A stretch of 64,000 bases of DNA from Candidatus Gastranaerophilales bacterium. Lineage in GTDB: Bacteria > Cyanobacteriota > Vampirovibrionia > Gastranaerophilales > Gastranaerophilaceae. The stretch spans positions 1 through 64,000 of the forward strand of contig CALVAM010000005.1 of assembly GCA_944325545.1 (NCBI GenBank), given 5' to 3'. Both the position numbers and the translations under genes were made by a program. The notes below the pieces were generated by a model, which ran no database searches, had not been told where the DNA came from, and worked only from the letters and a program-made list of their open reading frames with translations. Of the stretch, positions 16,524 to 25,051 are shown piece after piece (position 1 is the stretch's first letter; every line of letters begins with the position of its first letter).

Positions 16524-17761
16524 TGTTTGAAGCTTTAGCCGGCATGTTTATGGCTATGAAACTTCATTTTACTCAGCTTAAATATCCGTTTATGAAAAGA
16601 CAGGATAGAGCTGTTGCAGAATGCATTTATAGAAATGAAGTTGATAAAATTGGTGAGACTGAAAAATATGAAAAAAGCAAGCTTCCTGAATCTGGTTATA
16701 TGACTGTTGCTGAATATGAAGCTAAATCAAGGGCTAAAACTCGTAAAGAAATTAATGCGAAAATTCTTACGGAAGCAGAGATGCCAAAAGATGAAAATAT
16801 GGTATATATTCCTCAAAAAAAGTTTAAGCTTGTAAAATACAATGATCCTATCGGAAGTCCTGAACTTACTTTACCTAGAAAATTGAATTTTGACAGGCAA
16901 ATTAATGCCCAAGGTATAATATCAGGTGATTTTACAAAATTGGTTTATCCTGCGGTTTATTATTATGCTCAATCTGATTGTACAAGCTGTGATTTGTTTT
17001 TGATAAATTTGGATTCTTCTCTTTCTGATATTGAAAAGGTTAAGAAGGCTAATATCTTAAATAAAGATCCAAAGCCTTTAATTTCAACTTCAAAGGATAT
17101 CGATACAAAGTTTATTTTTAGGACGCTTACTCCGATTGATTTTTCAGCTGATAATACAAAACTCATTGTAAAAGAAAAAATCGGGCATCGCCATGATGGG
17201 ATTTGGAAGACAGATTTATGGATATACGATTTTCAAAAAAAAGAAGCAAAAAAGCTTCCTCAAATCCGTGATGCTATTGTAAATTATTGGGCATTAACAG
17301 GTGGGATTGATTTTGATGAAAAGCGTTGGGATATTTATCCTATGGGGTTTGATGCTAATAATGAAAATAGAGTTATTTTGTGTGCTTATGCTTATACCGG
17401 AGATGTTCCAAAGTTTTTAGGAACTTGGAGTATAGATGTTAATGGCGAGAATTCAAAACTGGAGTCTTTAACTGGCTCAAGTATCCCGATTTCTGTTGTT
17501 GGGTATCGTTTGGAACAAGAAGCTGATGTTATGCCGATGTCTGAAATTGAATTTGAGGCAAGACGTGCTAAAGAGCTCGAAAAAGAAAAGAAAAAAGAAG
17601 CTAAAAAGAATGAAAATTTTGAAAATTCTATAAAAAAATTGGAATATGAAAGAAAAATTGAACAAATGGATATGGCAACTCTTTTAAAAATAAAACAAAG
17701 ACAAGATTATTTAAAAGAGAATTATAAAAAACAAACTGATGGTGTAACTGGTGTAAATTAG
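16523..17761 (+). CDS. Hypothetical protein with beta-propeller-like centre and C-terminal coiled coil
   Basis: No family recognised. The 412-residue protein has a hydrophobic start (MFEALAGMFMAMKLHF). Its middle holds repeated S-x-D-x-T-K-L-x-Y/V patterns (ISGDFTKLVYPAVYY and FSADNTKLIVKEKI) that recall TolB/PD40 propeller blades. A strongly charged coiled coil spans about residues 345-405. The ATG at 16523 has GAGGGG upstream and overlaps the regulator stop. Co-transcription with the kinase-regulator pair suggests a role in the same response, perhaps as an accessory sensor. Function unknown. Confidence 0.7.
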   Translation: MFEALAGMFMAMKLHFTQLKYPFMKRQDRAVAECIYRNEVDKIGETEKYEKSKLPESGYMTVAEYEAKSRAKTRKEINAKILTEAEMPKDENMVYIPQKKFKLVKYNDPIGSPELTLPRKLNFDRQINAQGIISGDFTKLVYPAVYYYAQSDCTSCDLFLINLDSSLSDIEKVKKANILNKDPKPLISTSKDIDTKFIFRTLTPIDFSADNTKLIVKEKIGHRHDGIWKTDLWIYDFQKKEAKKLPQIRDAIVNYWALTGGIDFDEKRWDIYPMGFDANNENRVILCAYAYTGDVPKFLGTWSIDVNGENSKLESLTGSSIPISVVGYRLEQEADVMPMSEIEFEARRAKELEKEKKKEAKKNENFENSIKKLEYERKIEQMDMATLLKIKQRQDYLKENYKKQTDGVTGVN

Positions 17762-17771
17762 GGGGAAAACT

Positions 17772-17799
17772 AGTGAATAGTGACTTGTGAATAGTGAAT
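17772..17799. repeat. Heptanucleotide repeat, left arm
   Basis: Four 7-mers: AGTGAAT, AGTGACT, TGTGAAT, AGTGAAT. Paired with an inverted heptamer block at 17865-17892, so the 121 bp between the two convergent genes could fold into one structured element. Confidence 0.6.
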
Positions 17800-17864
17800 A
17801 GATTTTTATTATTAAATTCTTCTAAACTACCCAACTCCTAAACTTATTACTTTTTCAATGAACT

Positions 17865-17892
17865 CCTCACTCTTCACGCCTTACGCTTCACT
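17865..17892. repeat. Heptanucleotide repeat, inverted right arm
   Basis: Minus-strand 7-mers AGTGAAG, CGTAAGG, CGTGAAG, AGTGAGG. Same family as 4334-4361, 17772-17799 and 29244-29271. Confidence 0.55.
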
Positions 17893-17906
17893 TCCGTCCC
17901 ACAATT

Positions 17907-18938
17907 TTAATACGTAATCGCAACTTTTAAACAGTCGTTTTTATTGTTTTCAAAAAAGTCATAAGCTTTTATTATATTATCAAGCGGATATTTTTGAGTA
18001 ATCAGAAAATCTGTATTAATAGCCCCTTTAGAAATCATATCCAGTAATTCTTTTGAATGAATCCCATCGACTCCGCCTGTTTTGAATACAAGATTTTTAC
18101 CATACATTTTAGGAAGAGGTAAGATTTGGTCTTTTTCATACATTGCTACTATTGCAATATTTGCATTAGCTCGAGCGATTTTCCAAGCCATTTGGAAACT
18201 ATCTTCATTCCCTGCTGCTTCTACGATACAATCTGCACCTCTATTTGGGGTTAAGTTTTTTATTTCTTTTTCAATATCGCATTTTCTAGGGTTAAATGTA
18301 TAATCAGCTAAATTTAATTCTTTAGCTTTTTTGAGTCTTGCATCATTAATATCTATTGCAATAATTTTTGAGGGGCTGAAATTTTTAGCACAAGCCATTG
18401 AACATAGTCCTACAGGTCCTGCTCCAATTATAGCAATCGCATCGTCCTTTTGAAGGTTACAAAGTTCTATCCCGAAATATCCGCTAGCTAAAATATCACC
18501 GACAAAAAGAGCATTTTCATAGCTTATATTGGAAGGAATTTTTGTTAGTCCCATATCTGCATAAGGTACTCTTACAAATTCAGCTTGACATCCATCAATA
18601 GTGCAGCCCAGCTCCCAGCCGCCATTTTCACAATTATTTATATAACCCTTTTTGCAAAAATAACATTCTCCACAAAAAGTCTCGCAATTTGCACTTACTC
18701 TATCTCCGATTTGTAGGTTTTTTATATTAGAGCCTAACTCAACTATTTCTCCAACAAATTCATGACCTAATACAATACCAGGTTTTGCATTGGGTACAAA
18801 GCCTTTAATAATATGTAAATCACTTGTACAAATAGAAGATAATTTTACTTTAACTATTGCATCTCTTGGATGAATAATCCTAGGGTAATCTCTTTGTTTT
18901 AATTCTATTTTGTTATTTTCCCAAACCAGAGCTTTCAT
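17907..18938 (-). CDS. Zinc-dependent medium-chain alcohol dehydrogenase
   Basis: The 343-residue MDR-family enzyme has the catalytic zinc region (CTSDLHIIKG, GHEFVGEIVELG), the structural-zinc four-Cys lobe (CETFCGECYFCKKGYINNCE, with the last Cys slightly offset) and the NAD(P)-binding AIAIIGAGPVGLCS followed by the acidic residue AIDIND. The acidic residue favours NAD. It likely oxidises or reduces an alcohol, sugar alcohol or threonine-like substrate; the substrate cannot be read from sequence. It is monocistronic between a heptamer element and the divergent SIMPL gene. Confidence 0.88.
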   Translation of the reverse strand: MKALVWENNKIELKQRDYPRIIHPRDAIVKVKLSSICTSDLHIIKGFVPNAKPGIVLGHEFVGEIVELGSNIKNLQIGDRVSANCETFCGECYFCKKGYINNCENGGWELGCTIDGCQAEFVRVPYADMGLTKIPSNISYENALFVGDILASGYFGIELCNLQKDDAIAIIGAGPVGLCSMACAKNFSPSKIIAIDINDARLKKAKELNLADYTFNPRKCDIEKEIKNLTPNRGADCIVEAAGNEDSFQMAWKIARANANIAIVAMYEKDQILPLPKMYGKNLVFKTGGVDGIHSKELLDMISKGAINTDFLITQKYPLDNIIKAYDFFENNKNDCLKVAITY

Positions 18939-18982
18939 AAAATTTATTATAAATGAACAATTGGAAATAAAAATCGTTTATA

Positions 18983-18991
18983 TGATATAAT
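18983..18991 (+). promoter_or_regulatory. Extended -10 promoter of the SIMPL gene
   Basis: TATGATATAAT carries TG-A-TATAAT (18983-18991); TTGGAA at 18961-18966 is a weak -35 with 19-bp spacing. Shares the TATGNTAWAAT form with several other promoters in this window. Confidence 0.65.
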
Positions 18992-19022
18992 GCTAGAAAA
19001 ATTTGTATTAAGGAGGGAAAAT

Positions 19023-19769
19023 ATGAAAAAATTATTAGTATCAGTAGCTGTTTTAGGTTTAATTGCAAGCAGTTTATCTTTATCCAGTTATGCAGTTGTA
19101 CAAGGGAATTCTCAGAAAGGATACATTTCTGTAAATACTTCTGCAAATACTGAAATTGCTCCTGACGTTGTAGAAGTTTCTTTTGCGGTTTTAACTTCTG
19201 ATACTAAATCAATGCAAAAAGCTACGTTAGCTAACAAGGAAATTTCTGATAAATTATATTCTGAATTAGGTTCAATGCTTAATTCAAAAAATGGAGATTA
19301 TATTAAAACTTCTGATTACAGTGCAAATCCTATATATTCATATTCCGGTAGCAGAAAGAATTTTGATAGATATGAAGTTTCTAATAGAGTTTTTATTCAT
19401 ACAAAATCAATTGATAAAATTGGTCAAATTATAGATAAAGCAATTTCTTTAGGTGCAACAAATGTAGATAGTTTATCATTCTCAGTATCAAAATATGATG
19501 ATGAATGTAATCAGCTCTTAGGTATTGCAACTCAAAAGGCAAAAACGAGAGCAGATATTTTGGCTAAAAATCTTGCAACTACCGTTGAAGGTATTAGAAG
19601 TTTAGATGTAAGTTGCAGTGCGAATAATTATAATAATCCACGAATGTATATGGCTAAAAATATGTTAGCGTCTGTTGCTGATGAAGCGGCAGGAGTCCCT
19701 TCTACTGCTATAAGTGCAGGGGTGGTTAAAATTAATGCAAATGTTAATGCTAGCTTTTTTGTAAAATAA
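19023..19769 (+). CDS. SIMPL/DUF541-domain periplasmic protein (YggE-like)
   Basis: The 248-residue protein has a clear signal peptide (KKLLVSVAVLGLIASSLSLS, cut after SYA). The SIMPL (DUF541) fold follows: GYISVNTSANTEIAPDVVEV, FDRYEVSNRVFIHTKSIDKI, DDECNQLLGIATQKAKTRAD. These proteins form oligomeric periplasmic assemblies and are linked to oxidative or envelope stress; the molecular role is poorly known. AAGGAGGG (19011-19018) fixes the start at 19023, not at the in-frame ATG at 18990, which lies within the promoter. A strong terminator follows. Confidence 0.88.
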   Translation: MKKLLVSVAVLGLIASSLSLSSYAVVQGNSQKGYISVNTSANTEIAPDVVEVSFAVLTSDTKSMQKATLANKEISDKLYSELGSMLNSKNGDYIKTSDYSANPIYSYSGSRKNFDRYEVSNRVFIHTKSIDKIGQIIDKAISLGATNVDSLSFSVSKYDDECNQLLGIATQKAKTRADILAKNLATTVEGIRSLDVSCSANNYNNPRMYMAKNMLASVADEAAGVPSTAISAGVVKINANVNASFFVK

Positions 19770-19801
19770 TCGGGCTAGGTAAATAAAAAAAACTATTCAT
19801 C

Positions 19802-19830
19802 AGGACGGCTAATGCCGTCCTGTTTCGTTT
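19802..19830 (+). terminator. Intrinsic terminator after the SIMPL gene
   Basis: AGGACGGC, TAAT loop, GCCGTCCT (19802-19821), then GTTTCGTTT. Confidence 0.85.
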
Positions 19831-19831
19831 A

Positions 19832-19840
19832 TGATAAAAT
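19832..19840 (+). promoter_or_regulatory. Extended -10 promoter placed for a leaderless mRNA
   Basis: TG-A-TAAAAT ends 6 bp before the ATG at 19847, so transcription would start at or next to the first base of the start codon. No Shine-Dalgarno fits between. Confidence 0.5.
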
Positions 19841-19846
19841 ACTCAT

Positions 19847-20779
19847 ATGAAAGAAAAATATAAAGTGATTAATAAAATATGTAATTCTCTTAATGCTAAT
19901 GATTATGAGCATGCGAGAAAAATTATTGAAAATGATTTAAAAAGATTGGGTTGTATGGATGAATATTTTTTTTATACAGCTTTGATTACTGAAAACCTTG
20001 AAAAGAAAAAAGAATTGTATTCTAAAGCTATTGAAAATAATCCGAATTTCTTAGATGCATATATTAATCGAGGACTTGTTAATAATGAATTACAAGACTT
20101 TGTAAGTTCTATTGCCGATTATAATAAAGCAATTGAGTTAGATTCTAAATGTGCATTAGCTTATAATAACAGAGGGTATACTAAGTATAAACAACAAGAT
20201 TTTAAAGGTGCATTAGAAGATTACAATAAGGCTATTATCTTAAATCCTAAATTTAAAATGGCGATTGATAACAAAGCTAAAATGTTGTCTGAAGTCTGCA
20301 TAGATGATGATAAAGATTTTAGTGAAAAATATTACTTAAGTTTGGGTATTTTTGATGTTAATTCAGGAAATTTTCCGGATGCTATTGCTAATTTTGATGA
20401 AGCTCTAAAGTTCAATCCTGATAATGATTTAGTATATTTTTATAAAGCTGTAGCTTATCATAGTTTAAATCAAGTTGATAAAGCTTATGACAATTATACT
20501 AAAACTATTGAATTGAATAATAAAATGGCAGATGCTTATTTTAATAGAGGACAATTAATTTTTGAATCTAATCCTAAAAAAGCTCTGGATGATTTTGTGT
20601 CTGCCGTAGCTATTGATAATAAATTTGTGGATGCTTATTATTCTATTGCTGCTATTCAAAAAAAATTAGGTCAGTATAAAGAAGCTGTAAAAAATCTTGA
20701 TAAAATTATAGAGATAGAACCAAATGCCGTTAATGCAAAAGCATTAAAAAAACTTATTTTAACAAAATATTTAAAATAA
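19847..20779 (+). CDS. Tetratricopeptide-repeat protein
   Basis: The 310-residue protein consists of about seven to eight TPR motifs of roughly 34 residues, for example ALAYNNRGYTKYKQQDFKGA, LEDYNKAIILNP, DLVYFYKAVAYHSLNQVDKA and MADAYFNRGQLIF. There is no signal peptide or membrane segment, so it is probably cytoplasmic and a protein-interaction scaffold; the partner is unknown. It lacks a ribosome-binding site and lies right behind an extended -10 box, pointing to a leaderless transcript. A bidirectional terminator separates it from the convergent pilin gene. Confidence 0.85.
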   Translation: MKEKYKVINKICNSLNANDYEHARKIIENDLKRLGCMDEYFFYTALITENLEKKKELYSKAIENNPNFLDAYINRGLVNNELQDFVSSIADYNKAIELDSKCALAYNNRGYTKYKQQDFKGALEDYNKAIILNPKFKMAIDNKAKMLSEVCIDDDKDFSEKYYLSLGIFDVNSGNFPDAIANFDEALKFNPDNDLVYFYKAVAYHSLNQVDKAYDNYTKTIELNNKMADAYFNRGQLIFESNPKKALDDFVSAVAIDNKFVDAYYSIAAIQKKLGQYKEAVKNLDKIIEIEPNAVNAKALKKLILTKYLK

Positions 20780-20804
20780 ATATTATTTGATTATATATAT
20801 ATAA

Positions 20805-20840
20805 AAAAAATAGAGAGAATTTAATTTCTCTCTATTTTTT
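20805..20840. terminator. Bidirectional terminator between TPR and pilin genes
   Basis: AAAAAATAGAGAGAA pairs with TTCTCTCTATTTTTT; A-run on one side and T-run on the other serve both converging genes. Confidence 0.85.
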
Positions 20841-20857
20841 CTAATTTATCTAAATTA

Positions 20858-21553
20858 TTAGTTTTCGAATGCCCATCTAGCAGCAGCACCGTTAGGAACA
20901 GCATAACCGCCTCTTAATCTTACACCGAATTGGTCTTTGATAACACGTTTTGCTGTTGTACATTCTCCTATATCATTAGTATCTGGAGCAGCACCTAATG
21001 CTTCCGCTTTACAATTTGAAACGATGTTAGGACCTTTTGAACCGTTTGTATCATAAATTGCTGTAATACCGTATACTAAATTATCTTCCATTAATGTAGT
21101 ACCGGTTTCACTTCCATCTCCAGGAGCAGCAGCTGAACTTGAACTTACGATTTCCGGATCGAACATTAATGCAGAACCGTCTCTAAAGAAAATAACGTAG
21201 TTATCAGAAGGATCGGATTCTGCTGTTCCTTGGTTTGTAATCAGCTTACTAGTTCCTGATTTTTGGTAATCAATTGATGTTCTTGTTGCTAATAAACCAT
21301 ACAAAGATTGTTCATCAGGACTAGGTTTATCAGTAGAACTCATTTTTGTTGTTAAAGAAGCATAGTCAAATCCCGCAATAGCCTGATTCATCTGTGCTGC
21401 TTCAGTTAATGTGTTAATACCTTTCTTTAATGCTGTTTTAGCTTGTTGCTCAGCAGTGTTTGTCATCAATGCAGGAAGTGTTAACGTTGCTACTACACCA
21501 ATGATAGCTAAGGTAATCAAAACTTCTGCAAGAGTAAAACCAGTCTTCTTCAT
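20858..21553 (-). CDS. Type IV pilin-like protein
   Basis: The 231-residue protein has leader MKKTG cut before FTLAEVLITLAIIGVVATLT, with Gly at -1 and Glu at +5, a canonical prepilin-peptidase site. The rest is a Ser/Thr/Gly-rich extracellular domain with a few Cys residues (NCKAEALG, DIGECTTA). The related protein at 13484 has the same head but a different C-terminal domain. It is monocistronic, with a consensus promoter suggesting strong expression. It is probably a major or minor pilin of a type IV pilus or pseudopilus. Confidence 0.9.
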   Translation of the reverse strand: MKKTGFTLAEVLITLAIIGVVATLTLPALMTNTAEQQAKTALKKGINTLTEAAQMNQAIAGFDYASLTTKMSSTDKPSPDEQSLYGLLATRTSIDYQKSGTSKLITNQGTAESDPSDNYVIFFRDGSALMFDPEIVSSSSAAAPGDGSETGTTLMEDNLVYGITAIYDTNGSKGPNIVSNCKAEALGAAPDTNDIGECTTAKRVIKDQFGVRLRGGYAVPNGAAARWAFEN

Positions 21554-21611
21554 TGTAATATTCCTTTCTCTTCTTATATTAAAAGATTATTAAACTTCTA
21601 CTTCTATGTTT

Positions 21612-21640
21612 ATTTTAACAGACTTCTATAATACTGTCAA
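21612..21640 (-). promoter_or_regulatory. Consensus promoter of the pilin gene
   Basis: On the minus strand TTGACA (21635-21640), 17 bp, TAAAAT (21612-21617) preceded by TGT. A perfect -35 plus extended -10 makes this the strongest promoter seen in the window. Confidence 0.8.
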
Positions 21641-21667
21641 CATTGAGTTCTTATTTTAATTTTCAAA

Positions 21668-22153
21668 TTATATGATAATTTCAAAAGTTTTGGATTTTTC
21701 TTTTAGAAGAGAGATTAGTGCTTGGTTATTTAAAAATTTAACGGCAGTATTAATTTGCAGATTTTGATTTAAGCTTTCTCTGGCATCTTTCATATTACTG
21801 ATCAATGTTTGGTTTTTGATATTATTTAAAACTCTTGTCTGTATAATTTTATCTTGTTGTTTTATAGGAAATCCTATTTCATGTGTTTTATTTAAATTGG
21901 TTTCTTTTTTGGAGGAGGCTTTGTTAACTTTATCATTTGTGCTTGAAAAAGATGATGTTTCGGTTGTAGATTGGTTTGCAATTTGTGAGAATGGATTATT
22001 TTTACTTATAAAAGAATTTCTAGCCATATCCATGATTTCTGTATGTTCTTCTTCTGTTTTTTGTTCAGCTTTTTCGGCTGCTCTTTTTAGTATCATTTCT
22101 TTTAAAGCATTCATTTCGGTATTATTGACTATAAAATTGAATTTAGTATTCAT
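21668..22153 (-). CDS. Hypothetical protein (161 aa), polar and low-complexity
   Basis: No family recognised. The protein begins MNTKFNFIVNNTEMNALKEM, continues with a Glu/Lys-rich helix (EKAEQKTEEEHTE), then a Ser/Asn/Lys-rich middle and a helical C-terminus. No signal peptide or membrane segment. GAGGT sits 6 bp before the ATG. A long open frame on the opposite strand (21816-22187) is rejected as a shadow. Its terminator is not obvious; the pilin gene lies downstream on the same strand, with its own promoter between. Confidence 0.55.
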   Translation of the reverse strand: MNTKFNFIVNNTEMNALKEMILKRAAEKAEQKTEEEHTEIMDMARNSFISKNNPFSQIANQSTTETSSFSSTNDKVNKASSKKETNLNKTHEIGFPIKQQDKIIQTRVLNNIKNQTLISNMKDARESLNQNLQINTAVKFLNNQALISLLKEKSKTFEIII

Positions 22154-22359
22154 AGATTACCTCATGTATATAAAGTTTAAATTGTAAAGATAATTGACTA
22201 TTTTGTATATATTTTTTATATAAATGTTACACAACTTCACATTTCTTCATTTAAAATTTTTAAAGATATGATTGCTTTTTAGTCTGGTATTCAATATTTA
22301 AAACATTTTTAAGTGTAAATATTTATTTGTAATTTTATTGATTTTAGTGTACAATGATA

Positions 22360-22389
22360 TTGCTATTTATATTTCGGCTAGTGTAAAAT
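22360..22389 (+). promoter_or_regulatory. Candidate promoter of the ECF sigma operon
   Basis: TTGCTA (22360-22365), 18 bp, TAAAAT (22384-22389). An ECF-type autoregulated box (AAC ... CGTC) was not found. Confidence 0.45.
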
Positions 22390-22392
22390 CTT

Positions 22393-22430
22393 AACAGGAA
22401 GGATATTTAACCGACCTGTTTTCTTTTTCG
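22393..22430 (+). terminator. Early hairpin with T-rich tail in the sigma leader (attenuator-like)
   Basis: AACAGG (22393-22398) pairs with CCTGTT (22415-22420), followed by TTCTTTTTCG. It lies close to the predicted transcription start and could attenuate expression. Confidence 0.4.
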
Positions 22431-22518
22431 TTTAGAAGATTTATACAAATTTCTCTACAGTAGGGGAATACGTTTATTTATTAGTTTAAATATAATTATC
22501 CCAAGAAGGAGTCTTTTA

Positions 22519-23088
22519 ATGACGAAGACTAATTTAAAAAAAAGGGATATTAATTTTATTATAGTTCAAGCTCAAAGTGGTAATATTACTGCATTAGAAG
22601 AGCTAGTTAAACGTGTGCAAAAAGAAATTTTTACTGTTTTTAGTTATCTGGTTGAAAGAAGAGAAGATATTGCGGATTTAACTCAAGAGGTGTTATTAAA
22701 AATGGCTAGAAATATTTCGAAGTTAAAAGATATTAAAAATTTTAAAGCGTGGTTAAATCAGATAATAACAAATACTTTTTATGATTATTTAAAGAAAAAT
22801 CATAAGGATAATCAAATAGAGTTTAATAATGAAAAGCTTTTAGAAATAAAAGATAAAATTGGATGTGAGCCCGGAGAAAAATGTCTTTTTTCAGAGATGG
22901 AAAAGTTAATAAAGTTGGCAATGTTGAGTTTGCCTGAAAATTTGAGGGTTGTAATAGTTTTGAGAGAATATGAAGGGTTAAGTTATGAAGATATTGCCAA
23001 AATAACAAAAACTACTTTAGGAACTGTAAAATCCAGAATTTCCAGAGCAAGAATGAGATTAAAAAATGAGTTAAAAGAGTTTATATAA
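22519..23088 (+). CDS. ECF-type RNA polymerase sigma factor
   Basis: The 189-residue protein shows sigma region 2 (residues about 25-95: YLVERREDIADLTQEVLLKM, KDIKNFKAWLNQIITNTFYD) and region 4 (about 130-185: LPENLRVVIVLREYEGLSYE, DIAKITKTTLGTVKSRISRA), with no region 3. It directs RNA polymerase to a small regulon, probably envelope or stress genes. AAGGAG precedes the start. The gene 16 bp downstream is a membrane anti-sigma factor, the usual partner that holds such a sigma inactive. Confidence 0.92.
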   Translation: MTKTNLKKRDINFIIVQAQSGNITALEELVKRVQKEIFTVFSYLVERREDIADLTQEVLLKMARNISKLKDIKNFKAWLNQIITNTFYDYLKKNHKDNQIEFNNEKLLEIKDKIGCEPGEKCLFSEMEKLIKLAMLSLPENLRVVIVLREYEGLSYEDIAKITKTTLGTVKSRISRARMRLKNELKEFI

Positions 23089-23104
23089 TAAGGAGTTAAA
23101 TATT

Positions 23105-23647
23105 ATGGAAATAACTTGTTCACAAATGGACGTACTAATATCTTTTTATATAGAGGGAGGATTAAGTAAATCTTTGAAGGCTAAGGTTGAAGAACATTTA
23201 AAAAAATGTGCTTGTTGTAGGGCAAAGTATGACATTATTAAAACAATGGTTGTGGATATGCAAAACACTTTTTCAAAAAAGGCAAGTGAGGATATGTGTG
23301 TTAAAAACAGCTGTAGTCAATATAGGTTATTTAAGGAAAATTTATCTGCATATGTTGATAATGAGCTTCCTAGTGATGAAAATATTAAGATAAGAAAATT
23401 TGCCATTAATAATAAGCAAGCGAGAAAAGAGTTAGAAGATACTTATAATATACGTAAGTTAATGAGTGATTCTTTTTCTAAGACCAGTGGTAATATAAAA
23501 CAAGATTTTTCGAAAAAAATCATAAAGCAATTGGACTTGGAGGATGAAGAAAATTTGAAATTTCATCCTCTTCTAAAGGTTTCTATTGCATTTGTGTTAA
23601 CTGTTCTTTCATTAACTGCAATTATTATATTCTCTTTTACGTTGTAA
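23105..23647 (+). CDS. Membrane-anchored zinc-finger anti-sigma factor
   Basis: The 180-residue protein has an N-terminal zf-HC2-type motif (VEEHLKKCACCRAKYD, His-x3-Cys-x2-Cys) and a second, less perfect anti-sigma-like segment from about residue 62 (CSQYRLFKENLSAYVDNELP). A single C-terminal membrane helix follows (VSIAFVLTVLSLTAIIIFSF). It likely sequesters the upstream ECF sigma factor at the membrane until a signal releases it. The duplicated anti-sigma segment is unusual. The two genes are 16 bp apart. Confidence 0.85.
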   Translation: MEITCSQMDVLISFYIEGGLSKSLKAKVEEHLKKCACCRAKYDIIKTMVVDMQNTFSKKASEDMCVKNSCSQYRLFKENLSAYVDNELPSDENIKIRKFAINNKQARKELEDTYNIRKLMSDSFSKTSGNIKQDFSKKIIKQLDLEDEENLKFHPLLKVSIAFVLTVLSLTAIIIFSFTL

Positions 23648-23667
23648 ATCGTAAATCTTAAATTTAT

Positions 23668-23695
23668 TTGGCATTATCTGTTTTTATGTTAAAAT
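23668..23695 (+). promoter_or_regulatory. Promoter of serS with extended -10
   Basis: TTGGCA (23668-23673), 16 bp, TAAAAT (23690-23695) with TGT directly upstream. Another member of the TATGNTAAAAT group. Confidence 0.6.
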
Positions 23696-23731
23696 TTATG
23701 TGTAAATTAGGTATAAAACGAGGTAAGGATA

Positions 23732-24994
23732 ATGCTAGATATTAAATTAATAAGAGAGAATCCTGAAAAAATTAATGAATTATTAAAAAGAAGAAATCCT
23801 GAATTATCGATTGATAGAGTTATAGAAATTGATGCAGAAAGAAGAAAAATACAAGCTCAAGCAGATGAATTAAGATCAAAAAGAAAAAATGAATCTCAAA
23901 GAATCGGTATGATGAAAAAAAATGGCGAAAATACTGATTCTATTCAAGAAGAAGTTCGTCAATTAGGTGATGAAATAAAAGAATTAGAGGAAGAACAAGT
24001 AGAATTAGATAATGCTCAAAGAGATTTACTATTAAGAACTCCAAATATTCCAGATGAAACTACTCCTATAGGAGCTTCGGAAGATGATAATCCAACAGTT
24101 AAAGAGTGGGGAAAACCAACAGAATTTTCATTTACCCCAAAAGCTCATTGGGATTTATGTGAGGAAAAAGGAATTGTAGATTTTGAGCGTGGAGTGAAGA
24201 TTTCTCAATCAAGATTTACTTTATACAGAGGCAAAGGTGCAAAACTGGAACGTGCTATTATTCAGTTTTTCTTGGATTTGCATACAGAAGAACAAGGTTA
24301 TGAAGAAATTTTACCTCCATTTATGGCAAATGCTGCAACAATGACTGGAACAGGTCAATTACCAAAGTTTGCGGAAGATATGTATAAATGTGTTGATGAA
24401 GATTTATATTTAATTCCTACTGCGGAAGTCCCTGTAACAAATATTTATTCAGGAGAAATTTTAAGCGAGGATGATTTGCCTAAATATATGACGGCTTATA
24501 CCCCTTGTTTTCGAAGAGAAGCAGGTTCTGCCGGTAAAGATACTAGAGGCTTAATAAGAGTTCATCAATTTAATAAAGTCGAGATGGTTAAATTAACAAC
24601 TCCGGAAACTAGTAAAGATGAACATGAAAAACTTACAAGAAATGCAGAAGTTTGTTTAGAAAAATTGGGTTTGCCTTATAGAAGAGTTTCTTTATGTACT
24701 GCGGATATTGGGTTTAGTGCTAATAAGTGCTTCGATTTAGAAGTTTGGTTACCTTCTTATAACACTTATAAAGAAATTTCAAGTTGTTCTAATTTCGGTG
24801 ATTATCAAGCAAGAAGAGCTAATATCAGATATAGAGATAAAGAAGGTAAATTGAGATTTGTTCATACTTTGAATGGTTCAGGACTTGCGGTTGGAAGAAC
24901 TTTTGCAGCTATAGTTGAAAATTTCCAACAAGAAGATGGAACAATAATTATTCCGGAAGTTTTAAGGAAATATACCGGATTTGATAAGATATAA
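23732..24994 (+). CDS. serS: Seryl-tRNA synthetase
   Basis: Charges tRNA-Ser with serine. The 420-residue class II enzyme has the N-terminal antiparallel coiled-coil arm (residues about 30-105), TAEVPVTN for serine binding, motif 2 [16 protein letters not shown] and motif 3 [17 protein letters not shown]. Length and motif order are standard. It is a single-gene unit with its own promoter and terminator. Confidence 0.96.
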   Translation: MLDIKLIRENPEKINELLKRRNPELSIDRVIEIDAERRKIQAQADELRSKRKNESQRIGMMKKNGENTDSIQEEVRQLGDEIKELEEEQVELDNAQRDLLLRTPNIPDETTPIGASEDDNPTVKEWGKPTEFSFTPKAHWDLCEEKGIVDFERGVKISQSRFTLYRGKGAKLERAIIQFFLDLHTEEQGYEEILPPFMANAATMTGTGQLPKFAEDMYKCVDEDLYLIPTAEVPVTNIYSGEILSEDDLPKYMTAYTPCFRREAGSAGKDTRGLIRVHQFNKVEMVKLTTPETSKDEHEKLTRNAEVCLEKLGLPYRRVSLCTADIGFSANKCFDLEVWLPSYNTYKEISSCSNFGDYQARRANIRYRDKEGKLRFVHTLNGSGLAVGRTFAAIVENFQQEDGTIIIPEVLRKYTGFDKI

Positions 24995-25002
24995 GTATAA
25001 CT

Positions 25003-25032
25003 AAAAAAAGAGGACATAAGTCCTCTTTTTTA
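25003..25032 (+). terminator. Intrinsic terminator of serS
   Basis: AAAAAAAGAGGAC, ATAA loop, GTCCTCTTTTTTA. It also serves the converging gene on the minus strand. Confidence 0.85.
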
Positions 25033-25051
25033 TTTTAATTAATTTGATAAA

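Larger units (their letters stand above)
22154..22518. other. Non-coding region with promoter and leader of the sigma operon
   Basis: About 365 bp of AT-rich DNA between divergent genes with no coding frame. It holds a candidate promoter at 22360-22389, an early hairpin at 22393-22420 and about 120 bp of leader before the sigma gene. Confidence 0.5.

Noticed and set aside
21816-22187. Plus-strand frame of 123 codons opposite the 21668-22153 gene
   Set aside because: Its composition (Leu/Phe/Ser/Ile-rich) is what antisense reading of a Lys/Glu/Asn-rich gene gives; the minus frame has a ribosome site.
22519-23647. Flagellar sigma factor FliA
   Set aside because: The protein has only regions 2 and 4 and is followed by a zinc-finger anti-sigma gene, as in ECF pairs.
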